A stretch of DNA of 64,000 nt from JALHFZ01 sp963674625 (GTDB taxonomy: Bacteria; Synergistota; Synergistia; Synergistales; Aminobacteriaceae). The notes beneath the pieces were generated by a model. The model did no database searches. It was not told the DNA's origin and saw only the letters and a list, made by a program, of their open reading frames with translations. The translations under genes and the position numbers were made by a program. The DNA lies in assembly GCA_963674625.2 (NCBI GenBank), contig CAXXXO010000004.1:558001-622000 (forward strand), read 5' to 3'. How positions within the stretch are numbered: position 1 is the stretch's first letter; every line of letters begins with the position of its first letter. This document shows positions 34,535 to 44,013 of this stretch, one piece after another.

Positions 34535-36058
34535 TCAGAGTCTCTGGCGGATCACGTCGATCACGGTTCCGTCCCGGTACTCCACCACCCCGATGATCCG
34601 CTCTCCGAAGGGGACAGGGGCGGGGATTCCGCTCATCTCCTCGGCCATTCTCTTCAGATCGACGATATCGAGAAGGGGGATTCCCTTTCCCCGCAGATTT
34701 TCGAGCAGGTCTTTTCTCTTCGGGTTCACTGCCACACCCCGTTCGGTGACCACCACGTCCACCGTATCCCCCGGCGTCGTGACGGTGTGGACATGGTCCA
34801 CCACCATGGGCATTCTTCCCCGGAGGAGGGGGGTCACGATGACGGCCATCTTCGAGCCCGCAGCCGTGTCCATGTGGCCGCCGATGCCGTGAAGAAGCAC
34901 TCCGTCCGATTCGGTATTCACGTTGACGTTGAAGGACGTGTCCACCTGGGTCGCCCCGAGGACGGCCACGTCGAGCATATCCACCACGCACCCCTTGGAG
35001 GCGGTGCTCGCGTAGAAGGACGCCCCCATCTCGGCGTGTCGGGGGTTTCGGGCAAGAGAGGCCGCTGCTTCTAGGTCGAAGGACTGCACGTCCAGCAGAG
35101 AAGTGAACAGCCCTTCCTCCAGCATTTCCACGCTCTGGCCGGTGATCCCCCCCGAGAGAAAGCTTCCTGTGATGCCCCGGGCCTTCATCCTCTCCCTGAC
35201 GAAGGCGGAGGCGGCAAGGGAGATTCCTCCCGCTCCGGCCTGCATGGAAAATCCATCCTCGAACAGCCCGCTCTCCTCGATGACCCGGGCCACCTGTTCG
35301 GCGATGACAAGGCGAAGGGGATCCCGGGTGATACGCAAGGTTCCGGAGACAATTTTCTCCGGAACGCCGATACGGTCGACGGAGACCACCCAGTCCACCT
35401 CAGTCTGGGGCAGAGAGAAGGGAAGGGCCGGATAGGGGACGAGATTGTCCGTGACGGCGATAACGTGTTTCGCGTACCGGGCATCGGCAAAGGCATACCC
35501 CAGGGAGCCGCAGGCGGAGGGTCCATGGATGCCGTTGACATTTCCCACAGAGTCGGCCGCCGGTGCGGCCAGGATCGCCACGTCAACGGAGAGTTCCCCC
35601 GTCTCCATTGCCCGGACCCGGCCGCCGTGAGAGCGGAGGATTATGGGAACGTCAAAGAGCCCGTCCGATGCCGCCCTGCCCACAGGGCCGTTGACGCTCC
35701 CCTGAATGGATCGGACCGTGCCGCTGCGGACGTGACGGAGGATATCCTCATGAACCGGAAAGAGGGCTGACGGGGCCAGGACGAGATCTTTGATCCCCAT
35801 GCCGGCAAGGACGTTCAGGGCCATATTCACCACGAGATCCCCGTCCCTCAGGTGGTGGTGAAAGGAGACTGTCATTCCGTCCCGGATTTCCGATCTGCGG
35901 AAGGCCTCTTCGAGGGAAGAGAGTACTTTACGGAAGTTTCCCGGAAGCATCTTCCCTTTCACTTCAGGTTTCTGTAAGGGGCTGAGACCGTAGGGGCGGA
36001 CTGCTCCATACCCTTCGATTTTTTCAGGAAAATTTCTCCCCGGGGTTTTATGCTTCAT
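34535..36058 (-). CDS. citF: Citrate (or citramalate) lyase alpha subunit
   Basis: 507 residues matching CitF, the CoA-transferase-like alpha subunit that exchanges acetyl for citryl on the acyl carrier protein. Visible: HHHLRDGDLVVNMAL near residue 80, IQGSVNGPVGRAASDG, LSGGITGQSVEMLEEG and HTVTTPGDTVDVVVTERG. The ATG at 36058 overlaps citE by 11 bases. It is the last gene of the organic-acid operon. No citC, citX or citG needed for prosthetic-group attachment lies in the window. Citramalate lyase uses homologous subunits, so the substrate is open. Confidence 0.93.
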   Translation of the reverse strand: MKHKTPGRNFPEKIEGYGAVRPYGLSPLQKPEVKGKMLPGNFRKVLSSLEEAFRRSEIRDGMTVSFHHHLRDGDLVVNMALNVLAGMGIKDLVLAPSALFPVHEDILRHVRSGTVRSIQGSVNGPVGRAASDGLFDVPIILRSHGGRVRAMETGELSVDVAILAAPAADSVGNVNGIHGPSACGSLGYAFADARYAKHVIAVTDNLVPYPALPFSLPQTEVDWVVSVDRIGVPEKIVSGTLRITRDPLRLVIAEQVARVIEESGLFEDGFSMQAGAGGISLAASAFVRERMKARGITGSFLSGGITGQSVEMLEEGLFTSLLDVQSFDLEAAASLARNPRHAEMGASFYASTASKGCVVDMLDVAVLGATQVDTSFNVNVNTESDGVLLHGIGGHMDTAAGSKMAVIVTPLLRGRMPMVVDHVHTVTTPGDTVDVVVTERGVAVNPKRKDLLENLRGKGIPLLDIVDLKRMAEEMSGIPAPVPFGERIIGVVEYRDGTVIDVIRQRL

Positions 36059-36956
36059 GGCGTGTCCCTTCTTTTTTTCCACCGCTGGCGGCTTCTGCCA
36101 GGGCGAGAATCTTTCTCGCCTTCGCCACCACCGGTGCATCCACCATCCGTCCGTCCAGGGAGAGTACGCCGGAATTCTTCAGTGCCGCTTCCTCCATTGC
36201 CTTCAATACCCGCTGCGCAAAGGAAATCTCTCTATCGGAAGGGGTAAAGGCCCGATGGACTACGGATATCTGCCGAGGGTGAATGACAGACTTACCGTCG
36301 AATCCAAGCCCCCGGATCCTTACCACCTCGGCGAAAAGTCCTTCGGAGTCATTTACGTCGGTGAAGACGCTGTCCAGGGCCTGCACCCCGGCAATCCTGG
36401 CTGCCATTACGGTACGGGCGCGGATATCGTCAAGCTCCCGTCCCTCCCGGGTTCTCACGGCGCCGAGGTCTGCCGTGTAGTCCTCGGCGCCGTAGTTGAG
36501 GGCAACAATTCTGTCGCTGCCCCGGGCTATTTCCATGAGGTTGGATCCGCCCATGGCCGTTTCGATGATGGGGATGATCTTCACCGTTCCGGCAGGAATT
36601 CCGCTCCGCCTTTCCAGCTCGGTGATCAGCCTGTCGGCTTCCCGGAGATCGTCGGCTGTTTCGCACTTGGGCAGACGAAGGGCGGAGGGAGACAGAGGGA
36701 CGATCTCTTCGAAATCCGCCTTTCCAAAGGGCGTCGAGAGTGAGTTCACCCGGACAGTTATTTCCACGCCGGGATACCGCAGAGACTGAAGGGCGTTCCG
36801 GACGAGAATCCGGGCCGCATCCTTCTCCGCCAGAGTAATGGCATCCTCGAGATCGAAAATCACGGAATCGGCTCCGAAGACTGCGGCATTGACCAGCATG
36901 CCCGGGTTATTTCCCGGAATATAGAGAGATGTCCGCCGAAGCCGGAAGTCCTTCAT
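36048..36956 (-). CDS. citE: Citrate (or citramalate) lyase beta subunit
   Basis: 302 residues of the CitE/HpcH aldolase TIM-barrel family: LRRTSLYIPGNNPGML at the start, ADSVIFDLEDAI, TVRVNSLSTPFG, IPIIETAMGG and GFDGKSVIHPRQI. CitE cleaves the citryl (or citramalyl) thioester to oxaloacetate (or pyruvate) and acetyl-S-ACP. The ATG at 36956, one base after the citD stop, is favoured; an ATG at 36968 would overlap citD and sits too close to its ribosome site. Confidence 0.94.
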   Translation of the reverse strand: MKDFRLRRTSLYIPGNNPGMLVNAAVFGADSVIFDLEDAITLAEKDAARILVRNALQSLRYPGVEITVRVNSLSTPFGKADFEEIVPLSPSALRLPKCETADDLREADRLITELERRSGIPAGTVKIIPIIETAMGGSNLMEIARGSDRIVALNYGAEDYTADLGAVRTREGRELDDIRARTVMAARIAGVQALDSVFTDVNDSEGLFAEVVRIRGLGFDGKSVIHPRQISVVHRAFTPSDREISFAQRVLKAMEEAALKNSGVLSLDGRMVDAPVVAKARKILALAEAASGGKKEGTRHEA

Positions 36957-36957
36957 C

Positions 36958-37248
36958 TCAAATCCCATCTTCCTTCAGTCCGGCAAGGGCTCTCCGGGCC
37001 GCAGTCTCCACCCTTGCCCGAAGGGTGCAGTCCAGCGCTCCGCGATCCTGCACCTTCACGGAGGCGTCCCCGATCCCGAGGGAAGCGATCGTTTCGTTCA
37101 CCGCCTTTTTCATATCCTCTCCGTAGGCGAGGAGGGAAGGACTGTCCATCTCGAGAAGAAGACCATTTCCCGGGGCAGAAAGCTCAACCATAACCAGCGC
37201 GTCGCAGGATTCAAGAGACCCCGCCTGCCCCAGGCCTTTCCGGATCAT
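36958..37248 (-). CDS. citD: Citrate lyase acyl carrier protein (gamma)
   Basis: 96 residues with GQAGSLESCDALV near the N-terminus, where the serine carries the phosphoribosyl-dephospho-CoA arm. Carries the acetyl thioester between CitF and CitE. CAGGAGG precedes the ATG at 37248. It lies 14 bases after the TRAP permease gene in the same operon, a direct link between uptake and cleavage. Confidence 0.93.
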   Translation of the reverse strand: MIRKGLGQAGSLESCDALVMVELSAPGNGLLLEMDSPSLLAYGEDMKKAVNETIASLGIGDASVKVQDRGALDCTLRARVETAARRALAGLKEDGI

Positions 37249-37262
37249 AGTTTTCCTCCTGT

Positions 37263-39185
37263 TCACGCAACGGATGAGGGGCTCCTTTTTTGAACTTTGA
37301 CATTAAAGAAGACCACGAAGGACAGAAGTGCGAAACCTCCGACGTCGCCATAGAGTCCCGGGACAATGAGCATGAGGGCGCCCGCGAAGGCCAGAAGCCG
37401 GCCCCAGAAGGGTACGGGGCGCACGATGAATCCCTCCGTAGCGATGGAAAGGCCGTAGACTCCCACGATAGCCGTCAGGATGGCAAAAATGGTCGTCGGC
37501 CAGCTTTCCACGTTCGTCAGCATAATTTCAGGGGCATAGACGAAGACGAAGGGGATTATGAATCCCGAGAGCGCCAGCTTGATGGATGTGAAGGCCGTCC
37601 TGTTGGGGTCGGACCCCGCAATTCCGGCGGCAGTGTAGGCTCCTACACAGACGGGAGGAGTCACCGAAGAAAGGACGGCGTAGAAGAAGACGAAGAAATG
37701 GACATCCAGGGGCCTGCATCCGAGGAGGATGAGCGCCGGAGCCGCCACGGCGCTGGCCATGACATAGCTCGCCGTGGTGGGCATCCCCATTCCGAGCACC
37801 ATGGAAAGACCCATGGTGGCGATGAGGGTCATGAGGAGGTTGCCCTTAGTGAAACTGAGGATGACGTCACCCACCTTGAGGGCGATTCCGGTAGCTCCCA
37901 TCATGCCGATGACGACCCCGACGATGACGCAGGCGACCGCCACGGAAAGGGCGCTTTTCGATCCTTCCTCCAGAGTGGAGACCAGGGATTTGAAATCGAG
38001 ACGGTCCTCTTTTCTCACGAAGCTCAGAAGGGTGGCGAAGATGATCCCCCAGCATCCCGCGTACAGCGGGTTGTACCCCTGAACGAGGAAATAGATGATC
38101 ACCGCGAGAGGAATCGCCTTATATCCGCTTTTGAACAAAACATCCTTCACTTTGGGAAGCATGTTTCGCGGGAGGCCTTCCAGTCCGAGCTTGGCCGCCT
38201 CCAGGCTCAGGGAACACCAGATCCCCCAGAAATACAAAAGAGCCGGTACCACGGCTGCACTGAGGACCTTCAGATAGGAAATCCCGAGGGAATCGGCGAT
38301 GATGAAGGCGGCCGCACCCATGACGGGAGGCATGATCTGTCCCCCTGTGGAGGCGGCGGCTTCCACCGCCCCGGCGAAGTGTGGCTTGTAGCCTATTTTC
38401 TTCATCAGAGGAATGGTGAATGCCCCTGTCGTAGCCACGTTCGCCGAAGTGCTGCCGCTGATGGTTCCCATAAGGGCGCTGGAGACCACGGCTATCTTGG
38501 CAGGGCCGCCCTTGAGATGTCCTGTCAGGGCCATGGCGAGATCGTTGAAGAACTGGGAGGTTCCCGTCGAGCTGAGAAAAGCCCCGAAGAGGATGAAGAG
38601 ATAGATATAGGTGGCCGATACCCCGGTCACGAGGCCGAACAGGCCGTCCGTGGTGAGATAGAGTTCCTCGATGATGCGTGGAACGGAGAGGCCGAAATGC
38701 TGCAGCGGCCCGGGCATGGATCGTCCGAAATAGGCGAAGAGGATGAAGAGGGAGCAGAAGATGGGAAGAGGATAGCCGAGCACACGGCGGGCGGCTTCGA
38801 AGACGAGAAAGATCATGGCCGCGCCGAGATAGAGTTCATACTGCTCGAACATTCCCGCTCTTTCAGCCAGGTCCTCGTACATGACGAAAATGTAGATGGT
38901 GCATACTGCCGCCGCCGCCGCGAAAATCCAGTCGAGGACGGACGGTCTTCCTCTCGGAGACGTTTTGCCTCCGGGATAGAGCAGAAAGATGAGGGGGAGG
39001 ACAAAGGCGATGTGGAGACTTCTCTGCTGCATGGCCGGGAAGAGGCCGAAAAAAGCCGTATAAAGCTGAAAAACAGCCAGCCCAACCGTGAGTACGGTGA
39101 TCAGAAGCTTAAGATTCCCGGTGAAGGAGCGCTTCTTGCCGCTGGAAGGTTTTATCTCCTGAGTTGTTTTAAGCGGGGTTTCCAT
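37263..39185 (-). CDS. TAXI-type TRAP transporter fused permease
   Basis: 640 residues with about 17 membrane segments: a small-subunit-like four-helix region fused to the DctM-type large subunit, as usual in TAXI-TRAP systems. Landmarks are VSATYIYLFILFGAFLSSTG, ISGSTSANVATTGAFTIPLMKK and VLGMGMPTTASYVMASAVAAP. It imports an organic acid with Na+ or H+. The binding protein lies upstream and citDEF follow, so a tricarboxylic or branched dicarboxylic acid is likely. GGGAGGG precedes the ATG. Confidence 0.94.
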   Translation of the reverse strand: METPLKTTQEIKPSSGKKRSFTGNLKLLITVLTVGLAVFQLYTAFFGLFPAMQQRSLHIAFVLPLIFLLYPGGKTSPRGRPSVLDWIFAAAAAVCTIYIFVMYEDLAERAGMFEQYELYLGAAMIFLVFEAARRVLGYPLPIFCSLFILFAYFGRSMPGPLQHFGLSVPRIIEELYLTTDGLFGLVTGVSATYIYLFILFGAFLSSTGTSQFFNDLAMALTGHLKGGPAKIAVVSSALMGTISGSTSANVATTGAFTIPLMKKIGYKPHFAGAVEAAASTGGQIMPPVMGAAAFIIADSLGISYLKVLSAAVVPALLYFWGIWCSLSLEAAKLGLEGLPRNMLPKVKDVLFKSGYKAIPLAVIIYFLVQGYNPLYAGCWGIIFATLLSFVRKEDRLDFKSLVSTLEEGSKSALSVAVACVIVGVVIGMMGATGIALKVGDVILSFTKGNLLMTLIATMGLSMVLGMGMPTTASYVMASAVAAPALILLGCRPLDVHFFVFFYAVLSSVTPPVCVGAYTAAGIAGSDPNRTAFTSIKLALSGFIIPFVFVYAPEIMLTNVESWPTTIFAILTAIVGVYGLSIATEGFIVRPVPFWGRLLAFAGALMLIVPGLYGDVGGFALLSFVVFFNVKVQKRSPSSVA

Positions 39186-39211
39186 GATTACCCTCCCTGT
39201 TCCGACGGGAC

Positions 39212-39240
39212 GGAAGAAGGCGGCTGGTCCGCCTTCTTCC
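39212..39240 (-). repeat. Intergenic hairpin between TAXI binding protein and permease
   Basis: GGAAGAAGGCGG and CCGCCTTCTTCC form a 12-bp perfect stem with a 5-base loop and no T run. It lies between the binding-protein stop and the permease ribosome site, where such hairpins typically protect the upstream message so that more binding protein is made. Confidence 0.6.
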
Positions 39241-39255
39241 TGTCTCCGGGATATT

Positions 39256-40203
39256 CTAATCCTTCAAAAGCCCTGCTTCGACGTAGTACTTCCGCGCCCC
39301 GGGATGAAGGGGAACGGCCATGCCCGCAAGGGCGTTCTCAAGCTTGAAGTCGTTGAAGTAATTCAGGCGCTCCCGAAGGAATTCCTTGTTTTCGTAGAGC
39401 ATCTTCGTGATCTTGTAGATGACTTCGTCGGGCATATCCTCATAGGTCAGCAGGGAGCCTACCGCTGCCACCACGGGAATGTCCTTGTCATATCCTTCGT
39501 AGGTCCCTGCCGGGATGACGGCAGCCGCGTAATGGGGAAACTTCTTGGTGATTTCCTGAATATTTTCAGGGCTGATGCCGATAAGCCCCACCTTGCCCGA
39601 CCGGACCATATCGGTCACCTGGGCATTGGGAGCGTTCGTCGTCCAGATATGGGCCTGGGTGTCGCCGACCTTGAGGGCTTCTGCCACTTCGGAGCGGCCG
39701 AACCGTTCGATCGTAACATCTTCGTCCTTCAGACCGTAGACGGACATGAGTTCCCGGGTGTTCACTTCGATTCCCTGCCCCACTGAACCGAAATCGACTT
39801 TTTTACCCTTGAAGTCGCCGATGGTCTTGATTCCGGCGTCGAGGTTCACAAGGATATGGGCGGGCATGGGGTAGATGGCGGTGACATACCGCAGGGTCTT
39901 GATGGGCTCCTTGAAGGAACCTGTCCCGTTCCACGCGTCGTTCACCGTCGAGGACTGGACCATTCCGAGTTCGACGTCCTTCGTGCCGAGGTTCATGCAG
40001 TTCTTGATGGAGCCGCCGGTCACCGCAGTAAAATTGATCTCCTTCATCTTCTCGGTGCCGAGCTGGGCGATGGTGTTGCCGATAAGGTAAAAACCGCCTC
40101 CCACGCTGCTCGTGCCGATCCGGACGAACACATCCGCCGCAAAGGCGGGGACCGCCGCGATAATACAGATTCCGATCAGGAGCGCAATCCAGTTTCGTTT
40201 CAT
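39256..40203 (-). CDS. TAXI family TRAP binding protein
   Basis: 315 residues with a signal peptide (1-22) and the TAXI signature region FVRIGTSSVGGGFYLIGNTIAQ, followed by GGSIKNCMNLGTKDVELGMVQSS. It captures an organic acid in the periplasm for the permease encoded next. GAAAGGAG precedes the ATG. TctC lies upstream on the same strand, so two different binding-protein systems sit side by side in this operon. Confidence 0.94.
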   Translation of the reverse strand: MKRNWIALLIGICIIAAVPAFAADVFVRIGTSSVGGGFYLIGNTIAQLGTEKMKEINFTAVTGGSIKNCMNLGTKDVELGMVQSSTVNDAWNGTGSFKEPIKTLRYVTAIYPMPAHILVNLDAGIKTIGDFKGKKVDFGSVGQGIEVNTRELMSVYGLKDEDVTIERFGRSEVAEALKVGDTQAHIWTTNAPNAQVTDMVRSGKVGLIGISPENIQEITKKFPHYAAAVIPAGTYEGYDKDIPVVAAVGSLLTYEDMPDEVIYKITKMLYENKEFLRERLNYFNDFKLENALAGMAVPLHPGARKYYVEAGLLKD

Positions 40204-40246
40204 CTCGATTCTCCTTTCAGATTTTTCATGAGACCATTTTAAGAAT

Positions 40247-41209
40247 CTACTTTTTCCCGATGCTTTCTTTCATCATGGGAAGAGCTTCCTCTACCATCTT
40301 TGTCGTTGCTTCGTGCTGTTTGTAGTAGTCAGGACCGGAGACGATGAACATAGGACGGTCGGTTTCAGCCGCCCATTTTGTCACTGCCTCGGTATTCAGC
40401 GCTTTATTTATGCTCTCGATCAGGGTATTGCTGACATCCTCAGGAAGGTTCGGAGGAGCGCATATTCCTCTCATATTGAAAATGGAAACTTCAGGATATC
40501 CCATTTCCGTAAGTGTGGGGTAATCATAGGGAGCGATTCTCTTATCGTTAAGAGTTGCCAGAACTTTGATCTTGTCATCGGCGAGCAGAGATTTCAGCTC
40601 ACTGTATCCGGCGATCCAGAATGTGACATGCCCACCGAGGAAAGCCGCTTTTGAAGGAGCTGTCCCTTCAAAAGGAACGATCCTGTGCTTCAGACCTGCA
40701 AGAACCAGCTGAACGCTCCCGAGGTGGCCGCTGCTTCCCAGTCCTGAGACCGCGCAGGAAATATCTGTTTTTTTCGAGGCTTCAACAAGGTCCTGGAAAG
40801 AGGAATAGGGTGCATCCTTGAGCACAAGCAGATAACGGGGATCTTTCACTACGTTCACAAGGTAGGTGAACTCGTTTCCTTTGTATCTGCCGTCATAGAG
40901 AAATTCTCCAAGCTGAAGGGCAGGCTGATTATTGTAAAACAGTGTATAGCCATCCGCCTTTTCCTTGTACATTTTGTCGTAGGCAATTCTCCCTCCCGCT
41001 CCCGTCATATTTTCGATGACAACCGGAACACCGAGGATTTTTTCCAGTTGAGGAGCAAGCATCCGGAGCTCGACATCTCCGGCCCCGCCTGCCGCAAAGG
41101 GATTGACGATCCGAACCGGTTTACCGTCAGGAAAAGCGGCGAGTGAAGGAAGGGCAAAACAAAGGAGCAAAAGAATCGTGAAGGCGCCTGTTCTTAAACG
41201 ACTGGTCAT
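40247..41209 (-). CDS. tctC: TctC-type tricarboxylate-binding protein
   Basis: 320 residues with a signal peptide (1-21) and a Bug/TctC fold: PVRIVNPFAAGGAGDVELRM, VVIENMTGAGGRIAYDKM, GLGSSGHLGSV. It feeds the TctA/TctB permease encoded about 3 kb upstream in the same operon; the catabolic genes lie between. Base composition is visibly lower in GC than in the flanking TAXI genes, as for the five genes upstream. Confidence 0.93.
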   Translation of the reverse strand: MTSRLRTGAFTILLLLCFALPSLAAFPDGKPVRIVNPFAAGGAGDVELRMLAPQLEKILGVPVVIENMTGAGGRIAYDKMYKEKADGYTLFYNNQPALQLGEFLYDGRYKGNEFTYLVNVVKDPRYLLVLKDAPYSSFQDLVEASKKTDISCAVSGLGSSGHLGSVQLVLAGLKHRIVPFEGTAPSKAAFLGGHVTFWIAGYSELKSLLADDKIKVLATLNDKRIAPYDYPTLTEMGYPEVSIFNMRGICAPPNLPEDVSNTLIESINKALNTEAVTKWAAETDRPMFIVSGPDYYKQHEATTKMVEEALPMMKESIGKK

Positions 41210-41305
41210 TGAATATACCTCCTCTTGAGTTTCCTCTGTGTTTCAAGGACAGTGCAGTCCGATCTTAAGGAAGAAACGGACCGATAAGAGAAAAGTCTCT
41301 CTCGA

Positions 41306-41794
41306 CTAAAACCCGCCGTGATTTTTGATAAACGGAACTACCCCCCCCTCCTTCAGAATTTCTATCATTATGTCCGGAAGAGGAACAATCCGGATCTCCA
41401 TTTCTTTCGTGACATTTTTCAAAATCTCTGAACCGATCTCATAGGCGAGGATATCCCCTTCGTCGATGCAGTCTGTATCGCATTCAACAAGAGGCAATCC
41501 TATATTTATTGCGTTTCTGTAGAAAATGCGGGAAAAGGTTTTCGCTACGATAAACAATACTCCCGCTTCCTTGAGAGCCACAGGCGCCTGCTCCCTTGAT
41601 GAACCGCAGCCGAAATAGGATCCGGCGACCAAAACCCCGCCTCCTTCAATCTTCTTGCCGAAATCGGGATCGAGATCTTCCATCGCATGTTCCGCGAGAT
41701 CCAGGAGATTCAATGTTTTTGTGTATTTGCCTGCAATGATGAGGTCCGTGCTGATGTTGTCCCCGTATTTTACCGCCTTTCCCCGCAGATTCAT
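41306..41794 (-). CDS. Aconitase-family hydratase, small subunit (DmdB/LeuD-like)
   Basis: 162 residues of the swivel-domain subunit: GDNISTDLIIAGKY, GSYFGCGSSREQAP and YRNAINIGLPLVEC. Its ATG overlaps the stop of the large subunit as ATGA, behind GGAGG. In context with a 2,3-dimethylmalate-lyase-like gene, the two subunits may form a dimethylmaleate (or citraconate/methylaconitate) hydratase instead of isopropylmalate isomerase; no other leucine genes are nearby. Confidence 0.9.
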   Translation of the reverse strand: MNLRGKAVKYGDNISTDLIIAGKYTKTLNLLDLAEHAMEDLDPDFGKKIEGGGVLVAGSYFGCGSSREQAPVALKEAGVLFIVAKTFSRIFYRNAINIGLPLVECDTDCIDEGDILAYEIGSEILKNVTKEMEIRIVPLPDIMIEILKEGGVVPFIKNHGGF

Positions 41795-43023
41795 TGCCAT
41801 TCCTCCAGGTCTTCGGGATTCGTAATGCGGCCACTGAGAACGGATGCTGCGATCGTAGCGGGAGATGCCAGATAGATGAGCGCTTTGTTGTTTCCCATTC
41901 TGCCTTTGAAATTCCGGTTCGAAGAAGAAAGAACGACTTCTCCGTCTGCAGGGACACCGCCGTGGGTACCTACGCAAACCCCGCATCCCGGGGTAAAAAC
42001 AGCAGCCCCGGCCTCCATCAGAATCTGCAGCACTCCTTCGTTCATCGCCTGAAGCATGGTCTGTCTGGAAGCGGGAGTGACTATCAGCCTCACTCCCTCA
42101 GCTATTTTCTTCCCCTTCAATATGCCTGCAGCCGTCCGCAGATCTTCGATTCTGCCGTTCGTACAGCTTCCGAGAAAGGCCTGGTGTATTGGTATCCCCT
42201 CGACATCTCCAACCGGACATACATCATCTACCGCATGAGGTCTTGCAGCCATCGGGACAAGGGAATCTAGATCAATTTCCACGTCCTGTACATAGTGAGC
42301 TCCGCTGTCAGCCGCAATCCCGATTTCCGGATGGCATATATAGCCGCATTTGGCTCCCATTTCCACGACCATATTTGCGAGAGTGAGTCGGTCTGCGAGA
42401 GTTGATTGATCGATCCATTCTCCATAGAATTCAAGGCTTCTGTAATTTGCGCCGTCTGCCCTGATAGTTCCTATTGTCTTGAGAATGACGTCTTTTGCTG
42501 AACAATTCCCCTTCAATTTTCCCTTCAGCGTGATCCGAATGGTTTCCGGGACCTTGAACCATGATTTCCCCGTATACATGGCCGCTGCCATGTCAGTGGA
42601 TCCCACTCCGGTAGCAAAAGCCCCGAGTGCTCCGTAGGTGCAGGTATGAGAGTCAGTTCCCAGGACCAGATCACCTGCCTGTACGTATCCTTTTTCTACG
42701 ACGACCTGGTGACAGACTCCTTCCCCTCCTTCAATAAATCTCATTCCCTGTTCTTTTGCGAAATCCCGCATCATTTTCTGGAGATTCGCGATTCTTTCAT
42801 AGGGAGCCGGTGTCGCATGGTCGATAATGAAAAGAACTTTCTCTGGATCGAAAACCTTTTTTCCGCCCATATTTTCGAAAGCCCTTATCGCCATCGGCCC
42901 GGTCGAATCATGGCTCATCAGAAAGTCGACCCGGCAGAAGAGAATATCCCCCGCTTCGGCAGCCTTTCCATGTCTGATAGAATGGCTGTCAAGAATTTTT
43001 TCGGCTATTGTCTGTCCTGACAT
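41791..43023 (-). CDS. Aconitase-family hydratase, large subunit (DmdA/LeuC-like)
   Basis: 410 residues with the [4Fe-4S] cysteines in GTDSHTCTYGALG, FLGSCTNGRIEDLR and TPGCGVCVGTHGG, and the SSNRNFKGRMG substrate loop. Such two-part enzymes shift water on branched dicarboxylic acids: isopropylmalate, homocitrate, citramalate or dimethylmalate. The neighbouring PEP-mutase-family lyase favours 2,3-dimethylmalate or a methylcitrate-like acid, as in the Eubacterium barkeri nicotinate pathway. The ATG at 43023 has a weak site (AAAGG). Confidence 0.9.
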   Translation of the reverse strand: MSGQTIAEKILDSHSIRHGKAAEAGDILFCRVDFLMSHDSTGPMAIRAFENMGGKKVFDPEKVLFIIDHATPAPYERIANLQKMMRDFAKEQGMRFIEGGEGVCHQVVVEKGYVQAGDLVLGTDSHTCTYGALGAFATGVGSTDMAAAMYTGKSWFKVPETIRITLKGKLKGNCSAKDVILKTIGTIRADGANYRSLEFYGEWIDQSTLADRLTLANMVVEMGAKCGYICHPEIGIAADSGAHYVQDVEIDLDSLVPMAARPHAVDDVCPVGDVEGIPIHQAFLGSCTNGRIEDLRTAAGILKGKKIAEGVRLIVTPASRQTMLQAMNEGVLQILMEAGAAVFTPGCGVCVGTHGGVPADGEVVLSSSNRNFKGRMGNNKALIYLASPATIAASVLSGRITNPEDLEEWQ

Positions 43024-43060
43024 TGAAAGGTCTGCCTTTCGTTCGAAATTTGCCGTACCA

Positions 43061-43960
43061 TTACATATTATTCTCGATGAAGGTCGGCAGGTATTTTTTT
43101 TCGAGGTCCCGATAATCGTCATATCCTACGAGTTTTCTGAATTCCGAAAAATCACAGACGAGATCCTTTCGCCCCACCGCGATCTGGTCATTTTTGATCG
43201 CCTCGAAATAGTTCGCCATACCTTTCATGGCGGCGAAGAGGGGTCCGACCGGTATGCTGACTCTCGCAACACCCAGTTCTTTCAGCTTTTCAATGGGAAT
43301 GACCGGCGTTTTCCCTCCCACAACCGCATCGAAGATATTGATGCTGACAGGGGCTTTGATACGTTTTACCGCTTCGTGAATCTGTTCTTCAGACCTTGGG
43401 GCCTCGAAGAAAATGAGATCGGCTCCGGCATCAGCATAGGCATTCGCCCTGTCCACCGCGCTCTCAAAACCCTCGACGGCTACCGCATCCGTACGAGCAT
43501 TGATGATGAAATCCGGATCGAGTCTGTCCCGAACATCTTTGCAGGCTCTGACTTTCAAGACCATTTCCTCTTTTGAGACAAGCTGCTTTCCTTCCATATG
43601 CCCGCAGCGTTTCGGAAAGGCCTGGTCTTCGATATTCATTCCCGCAGCGCCGGCATTGATAAACTGCTCGGTAACGTACATTGCGGAGATTGCATTTCCG
43701 AATCCCGTATCTGCATCGACAATTACCGGAATACTCACTGAATCGATGATGTTTTTCGTGAAATGGAGAACGTCGGCGAAGGAAAGAAACGCCATGTCGG
43801 GCAGCCCCAGATAGCTTGCCGATAAACCGAAACCGCTCACCTGAAGAGCCTTAAAACCATAATCCTCGATCATTTTCGCGGAAATCGCATCGTGAGCTCC
43901 CGGACAAACCAAGGCTGCACGTTCATTCAGCATGGAACGCAATTTTGTGGATTTCTTCAT
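43061..43960 (-). CDS. 2,3-dimethylmalate / methylisocitrate lyase-like protein
   Basis: 299 residues of the isocitrate lyase/PEP mutase family: ALVCPGAHDAISAKMIEDYG at the start, VIVDADTGFGNA (Mg2+ ligands), NIEDQAFPKRCGHMEGKQL with the catalytic cysteine, and INARTDAVAVEGF. Members split 2-methylisocitrate, 2,3-dimethylmalate or oxaloacetate, giving pyruvate plus succinate, propionate or oxalate. The adjacent hydratase genes make a dehydrate/rehydrate-and-cleave pathway likely. GAAGGAGG precedes the ATG. Confidence 0.9.
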   Translation of the reverse strand: MKKSTKLRSMLNERAALVCPGAHDAISAKMIEDYGFKALQVSGFGLSASYLGLPDMAFLSFADVLHFTKNIIDSVSIPVIVDADTGFGNAISAMYVTEQFINAGAAGMNIEDQAFPKRCGHMEGKQLVSKEEMVLKVRACKDVRDRLDPDFIINARTDAVAVEGFESAVDRANAYADAGADLIFFEAPRSEEQIHEAVKRIKAPVSINIFDAVVGGKTPVIPIEKLKELGVARVSIPVGPLFAAMKGMANYFEAIKNDQIAVGRKDLVCDFSEFRKLVGYDDYRDLEKKYLPTFIENNM

Positions 43961-44013
43961 GTTGTCTCCTCCTTCAGATATTTATTCCTAAACAAAATCG
44001 GATTCGCTTGTGT

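Noticed and set aside
37290..39347. 685-codon open frame antisense to the TRAP permease
   Set aside because: It is a by-product of GC-rich codon bias opposite a clear transporter; the translated sequence is low-complexity charged residues without a domain or ribosome site.
41306..43023. Hydratase pair as leucine biosynthesis LeuCD
   Set aside because: No leuA or leuB nearby, and the neighbours are a lyase and tricarboxylate transporters; a catabolic hydratase fits better, though the family alone cannot decide.
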